Source of the DNA: Clostridiales bacterium
Lineage (GTDB): Bacteria; Bacillota; Clostridia; Christensenellales; Borkfalkiaceae
DNA length: 45,945 nucleotides
Assembly: GCA_015069505.1 (NCBI GenBank)
Contig: SVIL01000003.1
Coordinates: forward strand, 1-45,945
Direction: 5' to 3'
In this document: positions 10,689 to 20,541 of the stretch, piece after piece
Layout: every line of letters starts with the position of its first letter
How positions within the stretch are numbered: position 1 is the first letter of the stretch
The notes under the pieces: model-generated
What the model saw: the letters and a program-made list of their open reading frames with translations, nothing else
What the model was told of the DNA's origin: nothing
The model's database searches: none
Position numbers and translations under genes: made by a program

Positions 10689-11387
10689 ATGGATAAAAAG
10701 ATTTTAAAATACCAAGAAGTTGATAGCAGGCTTAAAAAGATTGAAAACGAACTTGCAGGTAGTGAGGAAAAGAAAAAGGCGGTCGTTGCAAAAAGATTTT
10801 TGGATACCAACGTAGAAACGGTCAACAAACTTGACGCTCGTGCGGCTGAACTTAATATGGCTTTTGAAAACGCTATCGCTTCTCAAAAAAGGCTTAAAGA
10901 ACAAGAGGACGATTTTGCACAGGCACTTCAAACTGCGTCCGATGAAAACGAAATTAATTATCTTATCAAAAAGATCGACGAACTTCTCGTAAAAATTAAG
11001 GCGGTAGAGTCGGAATTAAATAAAATTTCGAACGAAATGCAAAATATCATTAAAGAGTATTCAAACAACCGTGCCACCGAAAAAAATGCGGTTGCTCAGT
11101 ACGATAAGTACGGCAAATTGTATAAAGAATTAAAGGCTTCTAAGGCGGATGAGATTAAAGAGATTGAAGCGGAACTCGCCGTTCTTAAAAAGGATATTGA
11201 CCCGGTGGTTATGGAAAAATATTTGCAAAAGCGTGCTGATAAAAAGATTTTTCCGATATTTTACGAAGTTAACGGGGATACCTGTGGTTTTTGTAATATG
11301 GGTCAATCGCTATCCGCACTTTCTAAGCTTAAAAACGGTGAGATTATCGAGTGCGAACAGTGTAGAAGGCTTTTGTATAAATCTTAA
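10689..11387 (+). CDS. Coiled-coil protein with C-terminal zinc ribbon
   Basis: A long alpha-helical coiled coil (about residues 5-160, rich in Lys/Glu heptads) ends in a C4 zinc ribbon with Cys199, Cys202, Cys222 and Cys225. This is the CT398/zf-RING_7 type architecture often encoded beside Nif3 genes. Related proteins have been suggested to act as nucleic-acid or protein-interaction adaptors; the function here is not known. A GGAG site precedes the ATG. It is the last gene of the cluster before the terminator at 11398. Confidence 0.85.
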   Translation: MDKKILKYQEVDSRLKKIENELAGSEEKKKAVVAKRFLDTNVETVNKLDARAAELNMAFENAIASQKRLKEQEDDFAQALQTASDENEINYLIKKIDELLVKIKAVESELNKISNEMQNIIKEYSNNRATEKNAVAQYDKYGKLYKELKASKADEIKEIEAELAVLKKDIDPVVMEKYLQKRADKKIFPIFYEVNGDTCGFCNMGQSLSALSKLKNGEIIECEQCRRLLYKS

Positions 11388-11397
11388 AATTAATCGG

Positions 11398-11425
11398 TTA
11401 AAGGGCTTGTCGAAAAGCCCTTTAA
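11398..11425 (+). terminator. Terminator after the zinc-ribbon gene
   Basis: An 11-base-pair stem (11398-11408 with 11415-11425) with a six-base loop, followed by an AT-rich tail. It closes the dgt-dnaG-rpoD-trmK cluster. Confidence 0.75.
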
Positions 11426-11463
11426 TTATTTTAAATTAATTTAAAATAAATTGCAAAATCGTA

Positions 11464-11492
11464 TTGTAAAAATGCGTATAATATGGTATAAT
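11464..11492 (+). promoter_or_regulatory. Predicted promoter of ftsK
   Basis: TTGTAA (11464-11469), a 17-base spacer and consensus TATAAT (11487-11492). A small CGGC-AAAA-GCCG hairpin follows in the leader at 11502-11513. Confidence 0.65.
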
Positions 11493-11544
11493 TTTTTCGT
11501 ACGGCAAAAGCCGATTGACTTAAACGAATTTTTGGGGTGTTATT

Positions 11545-14500
11545 TTGAATAGTTACAGACAAAACGATAACGGAAAAGAAAAATCTCAGTCCGTATTTAC
11601 TAAGGAAACTTTGGGGGTAGTCTTAATTTTATTTGCTACCCTTTTAATGGTTTGCCTAATTACAAGGGAAAGTATTTTTTCATTGCCCGGTCAGTATATA
11701 AACGCATTTTTGATCGGCTGTTTTGGGTATTTTTCTTTCGTGTTAACTGCTTTCGTTGCCTTTATGGGTATTTTACTTGTTGCCGAAAAGAAGACGGGAC
11801 TATCCTTAAAGCGTAAATTTTATATCGTTGCATTTTTCGTATTGTGTGCGGTTTTAATCCACGCTATAACTACGTCGGGTGTTGAAGCCTCATTCGGGGA
11901 CTATCTTGCACTTTCCTACACTATGGGTGAGGGCGGTATTGCAACTTGCTCGGGCGGTGGCTTTTTTACCGCACTTTTGGTCTATCCGCTTCTCTCTATT
12001 TTAAGCGAAATCGGGTTGTACGTGGTAGTTAGTATTCTTATCGTCCTTTGCGGTTACGGGCTAATACACGATATCGTTAACAACAAGGGCATCAAACACG
12101 CTAAGCCCGCTGCAGAAAAGTTTAGAAGTTCCTTCGTTGCAGAGGACCCGAATTTACCCGCAGTAGAGGGACTTGAAGTCAAAGAATACCCCGTTTCGGG
12201 CGTAGATTTTTCGGACGGCGACGCTAAGCCCAAACAAAAATTGTTTATAAACAACGCACAGTCTTTTGAGTTTAAGACTAAGCGTGAACTTAAAAATCCA
12301 CAGGCAAACCAGTCGGTAACGCTGCTTAATAGCGGAAGCGGTATAAACGTGGCAGGGTCTAAAACCTATTCGGAAACCTACAAAAACGATATGAAGGAAA
12401 GGCTTGACTATATCAAGACCCCTGCAAAAATAGACGTGGATAAAATCGTTAAAAACACTTCGCAATCAAGTTACGGTTATACGAACACTAACTATACTTC
12501 CACCACTATATCCAATCCGATTCCGAGTAGGCCCGTGCAGTCCGTTTCGGAGCCTTCGGTTAAACCCGAAAGCAATGTAGAAGAACCGCCCGTGGTAATT
12601 CCGTTGTTTGAACACGACGATTCAAATAAGGAATCCGACACCGCCGTCTCACGTGCAAGACGATTTAGCGAAAATTATATCGAACTTCCTGACGTTGAAC
12701 CTACGCAAACGACTAACGCCAAGGTGGAAAGCGAAACTGAAAGGTTTATTCCGCTTAGGGACGAGGTTATGCCAACACGCACAGAACCACCCGTGTCAAC
12801 GCCCGTTGAAATGGACGTTCCGTTCGTTGACGAGAGCGAGGATGACACCGCTATTGAGGTTATGGATGAAGCCGTTATAGAGGACGTTGCAGAAGAGGTT
12901 GAACCGCCCGTATCAAGGCTTAATAACGAACGCACGAGGGGAATACTTTTCTCTAACGACGATAAAGACGAAGATGAGACCGTGGGCTATACGAGTAGGG
13001 TTGAAGCGGATAAGAATACTAGAAGGCTTGGCTTGTTTGGTGGACAGACTGAAAAAGAAGAGCCTGTTAAAGAGGAACCCGTTAAGGAAAGAGAACCCGT
13101 TCCGATTAACCGTATGTATATTCGCCCACCATTTAACCTTTTAGAACAGCGTACCGCCACGGTAGATCAAAATTCTGAAAACCATCAAGAAAGGATGGAA
13201 ATAATAAAGCAAACGCTTGAGGACTTTCATATATCGGCAATGCCACAAAGTTACGTTCAAGGTCCGTCCTTTACCAGGTACGAGGTTATGATGCCCGCAG
13301 GCGTATCCGTCAAGAAGGTTTTGGGGTACGACGACGACCTTAAAATGAGACTCTCGGCAAAGTCGGGGATAAGAATTGAAGCACCTATACCCGGAAAGAA
13401 TTTAGTGGGTATAGAAGTCGCAAATAACGTTAAAACTATGGTCGGTTTTAGAAGCGTTATGGAAGGACTTGCCGAACAAGAGAGCAAGAAAGGGGCACTT
13501 ATATTTGCGATAGGTAAAGACATTGTTGGGCGGTGCATAAGTTACGACTTGGCAAAAGGTCCGCACTACCTTATCGCCGGTGCAACGGGCTCGGGTAAGA
13601 GCGTGTGCTTGCACGTTATGATAGTTAGCCTTTTGATGAGATATAGTCCCGAAGAACTTCAAATTGTGCTTATCGACCCAAAGAGCGTAGAATTTTGCAG
13701 ATACGAACATATCCCGCACCTTTTGGTGGATGAAATTATTACGGACAGTAAGCGTGCTATAACCCTTTTGCAATGGGCGTACGACGAAACTAACCGCCGT
13801 AACGAGATGTTTAGGAATTACGAGGCTGTTTCAAATATTGACGATTACAACTCTACCGTTGCGTCCGATACAGTGCCTAAACTGCCAAGGATAGTTTTCT
13901 TTATAGACGAACTTGCAGACCTTATGGAAAGTTGCAAGAAGGACTTGGAAGAAAAAATCCGTAAAATCGCCGCAAAATCCCGTTCGGCGGGCATACACTT
14001 AGTACTTGCTACGCAACGTCCGTCAGTTGACGTCGTTACGGGTACTATTAAAGCAAACTTGCCGTCGAGAATTGCACTTAGGGTTATGAATTTTGCCGAT
14101 TCTCAAACCATACTTAGCGGTGGCGGTGCGGAAAAACTTTTGGGTAACGGGGATATGCTTTATAAAGACTCTACTATGGGCGATTACGAGCGTTATCAAG
14201 GTGCGTATATCAGCAACAGAGAGATCGCGAACGTAGTCAACTTTATTAAGGAAAACAACAAAGCGTACTTTAACGAGGACGTTAAAGAGTACCTAGACAA
14301 AGAGAGCAACCCACGTTCAGAAGAATCCGCCGTTAGTTATAGCGGTGGCGTTGGTGAAACGGGTGACGCTTTTGAGTCGAACGACCTACTCGTTAAGGCA
14401 CTTGCACTTGCGGTTTGCACGGGGTCTATCTCTATATCGCAGTTGCAACGCCGTTTCCAAATAGGTTACGCAAAGGCGGGTGGACTGGTTGATAAGATGG

Positions 14501-14607
14501 AAAGAAACGGTTACGTTTCTGCAAACGAAGGTGCTAAGGCAAGACGTGTGCTTATGACGAGAGAGGAATTTGAACAAAAATACGGCACGGCACCCGAAAA
14601 CTTTTAA
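11545..14607 (+). CDS. ftsK: DNA translocase FtsK/SpoIIIE
   Basis: Septum-located ATP-driven motor that moves chromosomal DNA during division (or into the forespore, if the organism sporulates). Several membrane helices occupy about residues 25-180. A long acidic, Pro/Glu/Thr-rich linker runs from about 190 to 530. The RecA-like motor follows, with Walker A GATGSGKS near 679-686, IDPKSVEF, and Walker B FFIDELADLM. The C-terminal winged-helix gamma domain that reads polar DNA signals is at about 950-1015 (SISQLQRRFQIGYAKA). The start is TTG at 11545, chosen because GGGGTG lies five bases upstream and no ATG begins before the first helix. The 1020-residue length is at the long end because of the linker. 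Confidence 0.95.
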   Translation: MNSYRQNDNGKEKSQSVFTKETLGVVLILFATLLMVCLITRESIFSLPGQYINAFLIGCFGYFSFVLTAFVAFMGILLVAEKKTGLSLKRKFYIVAFFVLCAVLIHAITTSGVEASFGDYLALSYTMGEGGIATCSGGGFFTALLVYPLLSILSEIGLYVVVSILIVLCGYGLIHDIVNNKGIKHAKPAAEKFRSSFVAEDPNLPAVEGLEVKEYPVSGVDFSDGDAKPKQKLFINNAQSFEFKTKRELKNPQANQSVTLLNSGSGINVAGSKTYSETYKNDMKERLDYIKTPAKIDVDKIVKNTSQSSYGYTNTNYTSTTISNPIPSRPVQSVSEPSVKPESNVEEPPVVIPLFEHDDSNKESDTAVSRARRFSENYIELPDVEPTQTTNAKVESETERFIPLRDEVMPTRTEPPVSTPVEMDVPFVDESEDDTAIEVMDEAVIEDVAEEVEPPVSRLNNERTRGILFSNDDKDEDETVGYTSRVEADKNTRRLGLFGGQTEKEEPVKEEPVKEREPVPINRMYIRPPFNLLEQRTATVDQNSENHQERMEIIKQTLEDFHISAMPQSYVQGPSFTRYEVMMPAGVSVKKVLGYDDDLKMRLSAKSGIRIEAPIPGKNLVGIEVANNVKTMVGFRSVMEGLAEQESKKGALIFAIGKDIVGRCISYDLAKGPHYLIAGATGSGKSVCLHVMIVSLLMRYSPEELQIVLIDPKSVEFCRYEHIPHLLVDEIITDSKRAITLLQWAYDETNRRNEMFRNYEAVSNIDDYNSTVASDTVPKLPRIVFFIDELADLMESCKKDLEEKIRKIAAKSRSAGIHLVLATQRPSVDVVTGTIKANLPSRIALRVMNFADSQTILSGGGAEKLLGNGDMLYKDSTMGDYERYQGAYISNREIANVVNFIKENNKAYFNEDVKEYLDKESNPRSEESAVSYSGGVGETGDAFESNDLLVKALALAVCTGSISISQLQRRFQIGYAKAGGLVDKMERNGYVSANEGAKARRVLMTREEFEQKYGTAPENF

Positions 14608-14620
14608 TGAGTGAGCATAT

Positions 14621-15937
14621 ATGACTAAAGATAAACTTGTAGGCGTAATCTCGCTCGGTTGTGATAAAAACCGAACGGATACCGAAAAAATGCTTGCGAT
14701 TTTAAGTGAGCGACATACCGTAACGGACGACGTAGAGAAGGCACAAATTATAATTGTGAACACTTGTGCATTTTTGAAGAGTAGCCGAAAAGAAGCCGTT
14801 TCAGAAATACTTTGGGCGGCGGAACTTAAAAAATACGGCGTGCTTGAAAAACTTATCGTTACGGGCTGTCTTCCACAAAAATTCGTGGACGAAATTTTCG
14901 GCGAATTAGTTGAAGTCGATGCGTTTTTGGGCGTTTCGGATTATTTGGATATATTGTCGGTCATAGACCGCGTTTATTTGGGTGAGCGTGTAAACGCCGT
15001 CGGGCTTCCACGGTCTTGGCAATGCCCCGCCCGAATTAAAACTACACCCTTTTACGCATATCTTAAAATAGCCGACGGTTGTTCTAATTTTTGTACCTAC
15101 TGTCTTATCCCTAAAATTCGTGGCAAGTATAGGTCGGTGCCGTCTGAAAAGTTGATTGAAGAAGCAAAGGGGCTTGGTCAAGTTAACGAACTTATCTTGG
15201 TTGCACAAGACTTAACACGCTACGGTGAGGACCTTGACGAAGACGTAAATTTAACTAAATTAATTAAAAAACTTTCCAAACTTGACAATATATGTCACAT
15301 TAGGCTGTTATATTGTTATCCAGAAGGCGTTACTGATGAACTTATAGAAGAGATAAGGCATAACGATAAAGTCTTAAAATATATCGACATCCCCTTTCAA
15401 CACGCCGATGACCGTGTGCTTAAACGGATGAATAGAAAGGGAAGCTGTAAGGGGTATATTGAACTTGTAAACAAACTCAAAGCAAAGATTCCTGCGGTTG
15501 CTATTCGTTCTACTTTTATAACGGGTTTTCCGGGGGAAAGCGAAGAAGCGTTTGAAAACTTGTGTGGATTTTTGCAAGAGGCAAAACTTTTTAACGCGGG
15601 ATTTTTTAAGTATAGCCGTGAAGAAGATACGCCTGCGTATAAACTTGACGGACAACTTCTTGAATCGGTCAAAAATAAACGGCTTAAAAAGTTGTATTCG
15701 GTACAGAAAGGTGTGGTAAAGGCTAACCTAAAAGAGTTAGTGGGAAAGACCATAACCGTTTTAGCCGAAGGGTTTGACCAAAACGAACTTATTTACTACG
15801 GCAGAGCGTACTTTAACGCACCCGATATTGACGGAAAGGTGTTCTTTTTTTCAAGGGACGAGGTTGAGTACGGAAAGGAAGTTACGGTAACCGTTAAACG
15901 CGTTTGCGGTTACGATTTATATGGAGAAAGACAATGA
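14621..15937 (+). CDS. rimO: Ribosomal protein S12 methylthiotransferase
   Basis: Radical-SAM enzyme that adds a methylthio group to an Asp of ribosomal protein S12. The N-terminal UPF0004 domain begins with SLGCDKNRTDTE, the RimO rather than MiaB form, and supplies the second cluster's cysteines (Cys14, Cys50 and Cys83 areas). The radical-SAM CX3CX2C is Cys154, Cys158 and Cys161. A C-terminal TRAM domain (about 370-436) contacts the substrate. It starts 13 bases after ftsK, and its TGA overlaps the pgsA start as ATGA. Confidence 0.95.
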   Translation: MTKDKLVGVISLGCDKNRTDTEKMLAILSERHTVTDDVEKAQIIIVNTCAFLKSSRKEAVSEILWAAELKKYGVLEKLIVTGCLPQKFVDEIFGELVEVDAFLGVSDYLDILSVIDRVYLGERVNAVGLPRSWQCPARIKTTPFYAYLKIADGCSNFCTYCLIPKIRGKYRSVPSEKLIEEAKGLGQVNELILVAQDLTRYGEDLDEDVNLTKLIKKLSKLDNICHIRLLYCYPEGVTDELIEEIRHNDKVLKYIDIPFQHADDRVLKRMNRKGSCKGYIELVNKLKAKIPAVAIRSTFITGFPGESEEAFENLCGFLQEAKLFNAGFFKYSREEDTPAYKLDGQLLESVKNKRLKKLYSVQKGVVKANLKELVGKTITVLAEGFDQNELIYYGRAYFNAPDIDGKVFFFSRDEVEYGKEVTVTVKRVCGYDLYGERQ

Positions 15938-16500
15938 ATTTACCAAACAAACTTACACTTATAAGGATAGCGTTAATCCCAGTTTTCGTTGCGTTTTTTT
16001 ACTTGACGATGATACCTTATAACTATGTTATATCCGCAGGGGTTTTTGCACTTGCGGCGTTTACGGATTTTCTTGACGGGTACATTGCAAGAAAGTACAA
16101 TTTGGTGACTAACTTGGGTAAGTTTTTAGACCCGATTGCGGATAAAGTCCTCGTTTCAACGGCACTTATAATAATGCTTTTACCGTTTAGCGGTGCAATA
16201 TTGCCGTGGTACTGCGGGATAGGTGTAGCGATAATTTTGGCAAGGGAACTCGTAGTAAGCGGTTTTCGTATGGTTGCGGCTTCAAAAGGGTTAGTGCTTG
16301 CTGCTGAAAAATCAGGGAAAATTAAAACCACCGTTCAAGACTTGGCGATACTCGTTTTGCTCGTTGGGGCATCCGTTATGCCCGGGCTTTACACGATATT
16401 TAACATCGTGGGGTTGGTAGCGTTTGGGTTAGCGGTAATACTTACGATATATTCGGGGTTAGAGTGTATTTTGAAAAATAAAGAGGTATTGAAGGGCTAA
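15934..16500 (+). CDS. pgsA: CDP-diacylglycerol-glycerol-3-phosphate 3-phosphatidyltransferase
   Basis: Membrane enzyme making phosphatidylglycerophosphate, the committed step to phosphatidylglycerol. The complete CDP-alcohol transferase motif DG-X2-AR-X8-G-X3-D-X3-D is visible at about residues 47-69. About five or six hydrophobic helices cover the 188-residue protein. I chose ATG 15934: it has GGAG ten bases upstream, gives the typical N-terminus (MNLPNKLTLIRI) and overlaps the rimO stop. An in-frame ATG ten codons earlier (15904) has no such support. Four bases separate it from cinA; pgsA-cinA-recA-rny is a common Gram-positive order. Confidence 0.95.
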   Translation: MNLPNKLTLIRIALIPVFVAFFYLTMIPYNYVISAGVFALAAFTDFLDGYIARKYNLVTNLGKFLDPIADKVLVSTALIIMLLPFSGAILPWYCGIGVAIILARELVVSGFRMVAASKGLVLAAEKSGKIKTTVQDLAILVLLVGASVMPGLYTIFNIVGLVAFGLAVILTIYSGLECILKNKEVLKG

Positions 16501-16504
16501 ATTA

Positions 16505-17713
16505 ATGAAAACCGTACTTATGCTTTTTAAGTCGGCAATGGAAAAGTTTGACGCCGACTACCTAAAAACGGTTACGGATATGATATCGGACGGTGGCGTT
16601 GCGGTTGACGTTTTGGACTGTTTGAAAACGGACGACGAGGTTTCGTTTAAGCACCGTGTTCAAGAGTACAAGGACACGGCGGATAACCTTATCGTGCTGT
16701 GCCCGTACGAGATTATGTTCGACTATAAAGAAGTAATCGCCGCCCTTTCGGATACGACCGTTCTTGAAAACGAGAACGCAAAAAAAATTCTTGATAAAAA
16801 TAAAGAGGCTTCGGGTAATTCCTTCCCCGACGAATACGCATTTTTACCGTTAGAGTCCACGCTTATCCCCAACCATTTGGGTGGGATGCAAGGCTTTATG
16901 ATGGAAGAAAACGAGTTTTCGTTAGTGGTATTGCCCGCAAATTTGCAAGAGTTAAAGCCTATGTGTACGGAATTCGTTATTCCGTATTTTATGAAAAAGT
17001 ACGGCGAGCAGTTTTATACGCTTACCTTAAAATATTTTGGGAACACGGCTACGCTTGACGACGTTTTGGAAAAGGCAAAATCGGATAGTGGGGATACGCT
17101 TACGTACGAATACACCACCAAGAACGGTGATACGCTTATTAAGTTAAGATTTCCTGCCGATACGGATAGGGCGATTAGCGGTAGTGCCGTGCGTGAAATC
17201 GTTTCCGTACTTAAAGAAGATATTTACGCAGAGTTTGATACGAGTTTGTCTGAAAGGTTGTTCGATCTACTTAGGCTAAAGAACAAGAAACTTGCCGTGG
17301 CGGAATCGTTCACGGGGGGCGGAATCGTGTCGGCGATGATTAAAAATTCGGGCGTTTCGGCTTATCTTGACGAGGGGCTTGTGACTTACAGTAACAAGAG
17401 CAAGGTTGAAAGGCTAAACGTAAAGACGGAAGACCTTAAAAAGTTTGGGGCGGTATCTTCAACCGTGGCTTACCAAATGGCGTTAGGGCTTTTGCTTCAC
17501 GGCGAAGCGGATATTGCCATCGCTACTACGGGGATTGCGGGCCCTAAGAGCGACGATACCTTAAAGCCCGTGGGGCTTGGGTATATTGCCGTAGGTATGA
17601 GGGACGGCATACACGTCTATAAATACAATTTTAATGGCGATAGAGAGGAAATAACCCAGACGGCGGTCAATACCGCTTTGCATCTGGCCATAAAAAAATT
17701 AAAAAATATATAA
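16505..17713 (+). CDS. cinA: CinA-like protein with degenerate N-domain and NMN-deamidase domain
   Basis: The C-terminal half (about 245-402) is a CinA/PncC-type nicotinamide-mononucleotide amidohydrolase: AESFTGGGIVSAMI, TYSNKSKVERL and TTGIAGP are recognisable. The usual AESCTGG cysteine is Phe here, while the Ser and Lys are kept. The N-terminal MoCF-like half aligns in outline, since VLPNPxG-like and VLPxxPxELKPM-like blocks survive as LIPNHLGG and VVLPANLQELKPM. It lacks the early GTELL box and the GGLGPTxDD motif that mark an active ADP-ribose pyrophosphatase. It may therefore be a structural remnant. The gene lies 15 bases before recA, its classical neighbour. Confidence 0.88.
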   Translation: MKTVLMLFKSAMEKFDADYLKTVTDMISDGGVAVDVLDCLKTDDEVSFKHRVQEYKDTADNLIVLCPYEIMFDYKEVIAALSDTTVLENENAKKILDKNKEASGNSFPDEYAFLPLESTLIPNHLGGMQGFMMEENEFSLVVLPANLQELKPMCTEFVIPYFMKKYGEQFYTLTLKYFGNTATLDDVLEKAKSDSGDTLTYEYTTKNGDTLIKLRFPADTDRAISGSAVREIVSVLKEDIYAEFDTSLSERLFDLLRLKNKKLAVAESFTGGGIVSAMIKNSGVSAYLDEGLVTYSNKSKVERLNVKTEDLKKFGAVSSTVAYQMALGLLLHGEADIAIATTGIAGPKSDDTLKPVGLGYIAVGMRDGIHVYKYNFNGDREEITQTAVNTALHLAIKKLKNI

Positions 17714-17728
17714 AAGGAAATTACAAAG

Positions 17729-18733
17729 ATGGATGAAAACAAGATAAAAGCATTAGACGGAATGTTAGCACAAATTGAAAAGCAGTACGGCAAAGGCTCT
17801 ATTATGAGGCTTGGACAAGACGCAGGCGACGGCTCTATTGAAGTGTTGCCTACGGGGTGCTTGGCACTTGACCTTGCGGTTGGCGTAGGCGGTCTTCCTC
17901 GCGGAAGGATAATCGAAATTTACGGGCCTGAATCTTCGGGTAAGACCACAGTTGCTTTGCACGTTATTGCGGAAACGCAAAAGGCAGGGGGTATCGCTGC
18001 GTTTATCGATGCGGAACACGCCCTTGACCCCGTTTACGCAAAGGCACTTGGTGTTAACCTTGACGAACTTTACGTTTCACAACCCGACTGTGGTGAACAA
18101 GCACTTGACATCACCGCATCGCTAGTAAACAGTAAAGCCATAGACCTTATCGTAGTGGATTCTGTTGCGGCACTTACGCCGAGAGCGGAAATTGAAGGGG
18201 ATATGGGCGATTCACACGTAGGGCTTCAAGCAAGGCTTATGAGTCAGGCGTTAAGAAAACTTACGGCTATCACTAACAAGAGCAAGACTTGTATTATATT
18301 TATCAACCAACTTCGTGAAAAGGTGGGCGTAATGTTCGGCAACCCAGAAGTTACTGCGGGTGGTAAAGCACTTAAATTCTACGCATCCGTGCGTATAGAC
18401 GTTAGAAAATCCGACGCACTTAAAGACGGTGGCGAAACGTACGGCAACCGCACTAAGGCAAAGATTGTAAAGAACAAGGTCGCTCCGCCCTTTAAGGTTG
18501 CGGAATTTGATATAGTTTACGGCAAGGGTATATCAAACGAAAGTTGTTTGGTAGAACTTGGCGTTGCGTACGACCTTTTGCAAAAGAGCGGTGCGTGGTT
18601 CTCGTATAACGGCGAAAAGATTGCTCAGGGAAGGGATAAAGCGGTGGATTATTTGGTTAAAAATCCTGAGATTGCCGCTGAACTTAAAGAACGCATCATA
18701 GAAGCACATAAATTAGCGGGGAAGAAAGACTAA
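17729..18733 (+). CDS. recA: Recombinase RecA
   Basis: RecA forms ATP-dependent filaments on single-stranded DNA for homologous recombination and SOS signalling. Walker A is GPESSGKTT near residues 66-74, Walker [11 protein letters not shown], and the L2 region ([20 protein letters not shown]) is intact. At 334 residues it has a shortened acidic C-terminal tail compared with E. coli. An AAGGAAA site lies nine bases before the ATG. It is probably read with cinA; I saw no LexA-type box directly upstream. Confidence 0.98.
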   Translation: MDENKIKALDGMLAQIEKQYGKGSIMRLGQDAGDGSIEVLPTGCLALDLAVGVGGLPRGRIIEIYGPESSGKTTVALHVIAETQKAGGIAAFIDAEHALDPVYAKALGVNLDELYVSQPDCGEQALDITASLVNSKAIDLIVVDSVAALTPRAEIEGDMGDSHVGLQARLMSQALRKLTAITNKSKTCIIFINQLREKVGVMFGNPEVTAGGKALKFYASVRIDVRKSDALKDGGETYGNRTKAKIVKNKVAPPFKVAEFDIVYGKGISNESCLVELGVAYDLLQKSGAWFSYNGEKIAQGRDKAVDYLVKNPEIAAELKERIIEAHKLAGKKD

Positions 18734-18738
18734 AAGTA

Positions 18739-18767
18739 TTGACTTTTACTTGAAAATATTGTAAAAT
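18739..18767 (+). promoter_or_regulatory. Predicted promoter of rny
   Basis: TTGACT (18739-18744), 17-base spacer, TAAAAT (18762-18767), just after the recA stop. A seven-base-pair hairpin (18770-18776 with 18786-18792) followed by TTTT lies at the start of the leader and could be a weak attenuator. Confidence 0.6.
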
Positions 18768-18835
18768 TAAATAAGGAAACGAATACCTTATTTTGTAAGG
18801 ATAGTTTTGAATAAATAACAGGAGGGCATACTAAA

Positions 18836-20437
18836 ATGCAAAACTTTAATTACAGCTCTCTGTTCTTAGCTAGCGACGCTTTGCTCGTTGGTATAATCGT
18901 CGGATTAGTAGCACTTGTTTTGGGTGTTGTCGGCGGTTGGGTTATTAAAACGTTATCTTTTAATAAAAAACAAGGCGACATAAAAGCCGTTACCGAAAAA
19001 ATGCTTGAAGACGCAAGGTTAGAGAGCAAAACTATTAAAAAGGAAGCGATTTTAGAAGCAAAAGAACAGGAACACAAGCTTCGTAGCGATTTTGAAAGAG
19101 AATCGAGAGAAAAACGCCAAGAACTTCAAAGGTTAGAAAACAGACTTAACCAAAAAGAAGAATCTTTGGAAAAGAAGGAAGAAAACCTTTCAAAGCGTAA
19201 CGAAGAAACTACAAGACAACAAAACACACTTAAAAACAAGGAAGCCGAACTTGACAAAAAACTTGCGGATATCTCAGACCAACACAACAAGATGATTGAG
19301 GAATTTGAGAAGATTTCGCAAATGAGCAAGGAAGAAGCCAAACAACAACTTATCGCATCTATCACGGACGAAGCAAAACGCGACGCTGCGGGGATGGTTA
19401 AGAATATTGAGGCTGAGGCTAAGGAACAAGGCGAAAGAAAGGCTAAGGAAATTGTTAGTCTTGCTATTCAAAAATGTAGTGCTGAACAAGCGTCCGAAAT
19501 TACCGTGTCCGTCGTACCGTTGCCAAACGACGATATGAAGGCAAGGATTATAGGGCGTGAGGGTAGGAACATTAGGACGTTGGAAAACGCAACGGGTATT
19601 GAACTTATAATCGACGATACGCCTGAAGTCGTTATCGTTTCAGGGTTTGACCCCGTTAGAAGAGAAACGGCAAGGATAGCCTTAGAAAAGTTAATTCAAG
19701 ACGGTAGGATACACCCTGCAAGGATTGAAGAAACGGTTGAAAAGGTTAAGAAGGAACTTGACGCTCAGATTAAAGAGGCGGGTGAAGCCGCTATGTTTGA
19801 GTGTGGAATATTCGGGTTGCACCCCGAAATCGTCAAAACTCTCGGAAGACTTAAATTCCGTACGAGTTACGGTCAAAACGTATTGAAACACTCTTTGGAA
19901 GTCGCACACCTTGCGGGTGTTATGGCTAACGAGTTGGGTGTGGACGTAGCACTTGCAAAACGTGCAGGGCTTTTACACGACTTAGGTAAAGCGGTTGACT
20001 TTGAGATTGAGGGAACGCATATGCAGATAGGTGGTGACCTTGCTAAGAAGTATAGGGAAAACCACAACGTAGTAAACGCAATCCTCGCCCACCACGGCGA
20101 CGTAGAACCAAAGACTATCGAAGCAGTTTTAGTTCAAGCGGCTGATGCAATATCGGGTGCAAGACCAGGTGCAAGAAGGGAAACTACGACTAACTATATT
20201 AAGAGGCTACAAAAACTTGAAGAGATTTCAAGTAGCTTTAAGGGTGTTGAGAAGTGTTACGCTATCCAAGCGGGTAGAGAAGTTCGCGTTATGGTTAAAC
20301 CCGAACAAATCAACGACGCTGAAACGTTGTTCTTAGCAAAAGACATCGCTAAGAAGATTGAACAAGAAATGGAATATCCAGGACAAATCAAGGTAAACGT
20401 TATCAGAGAGTGGCGTGCAACTGAATACGCAAAATAA
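18836..20437 (+). CDS. rny: Ribonuclease Y
   Basis: Membrane-anchored endoribonuclease that starts mRNA decay in Gram-positive bacteria. An N-terminal membrane helix is at about 14-38, then a long charged coiled coil (about 45-195). A KH RNA-binding domain follows ([20 protein letters not shown]), then an HD catalytic domain with [10 protein letters not shown] and [10 protein letters not shown]. The 533-residue length is standard. GGAGGG lies a few bases before the ATG. It follows recA by 102 bases and ends at a terminator. Confidence 0.97.
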   Translation: MQNFNYSSLFLASDALLVGIIVGLVALVLGVVGGWVIKTLSFNKKQGDIKAVTEKMLEDARLESKTIKKEAILEAKEQEHKLRSDFERESREKRQELQRLENRLNQKEESLEKKEENLSKRNEETTRQQNTLKNKEAELDKKLADISDQHNKMIEEFEKISQMSKEEAKQQLIASITDEAKRDAAGMVKNIEAEAKEQGERKAKEIVSLAIQKCSAEQASEITVSVVPLPNDDMKARIIGREGRNIRTLENATGIELIIDDTPEVVIVSGFDPVRRETARIALEKLIQDGRIHPARIEETVEKVKKELDAQIKEAGEAAMFECGIFGLHPEIVKTLGRLKFRTSYGQNVLKHSLEVAHLAGVMANELGVDVALAKRAGLLHDLGKAVDFEIEGTHMQIGGDLAKKYRENHNVVNAILAHHGDVEPKTIEAVLVQAADAISGARPGARRETTTNYIKRLQKLEEISSSFKGVEKCYAIQAGREVRVMVKPEQINDAETLFLAKDIAKKIEQEMEYPGQIKVNVIREWRATEYAK

Positions 20438-20451
20438 TAAATATCGTAAAC

Positions 20452-20482
20452 AAACCGCCGTGGCTAAATACTACGGCGGTTT
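20452..20482 (+). terminator. Terminator after rny
   Basis: A ten-base-pair GC-rich stem (20452-20461 with 20473-20482), 11-base loop and TTTT tail, 14 bases after rny. Confidence 0.85.
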
Positions 20483-20504
20483 TATCGTATAAAAAAGTTA
20501 TTAA

Positions 20505-20531
20505 AAATCCGCTTGTACTGCAAGCGGATTT
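20505..20531 (-). terminator. Terminator of the minus-strand GMP synthetase gene
   Basis: A perfect 11-base-pair stem (20505-20515 with 20521-20531) with a five-base loop. On the minus strand it is followed by a T-rich tail ending in six T (20491-20496 complement), directly after guaA. Confidence 0.85.
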
Positions 20532-20541
20532 ACATTTAATT

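Noticed and set aside
15904-15933. Earlier ATG for pgsA
   Set aside because: It would add a ten-residue basic extension and overlap rimO by 34 bases without a ribosome site; ATG 15934 fits all signals.
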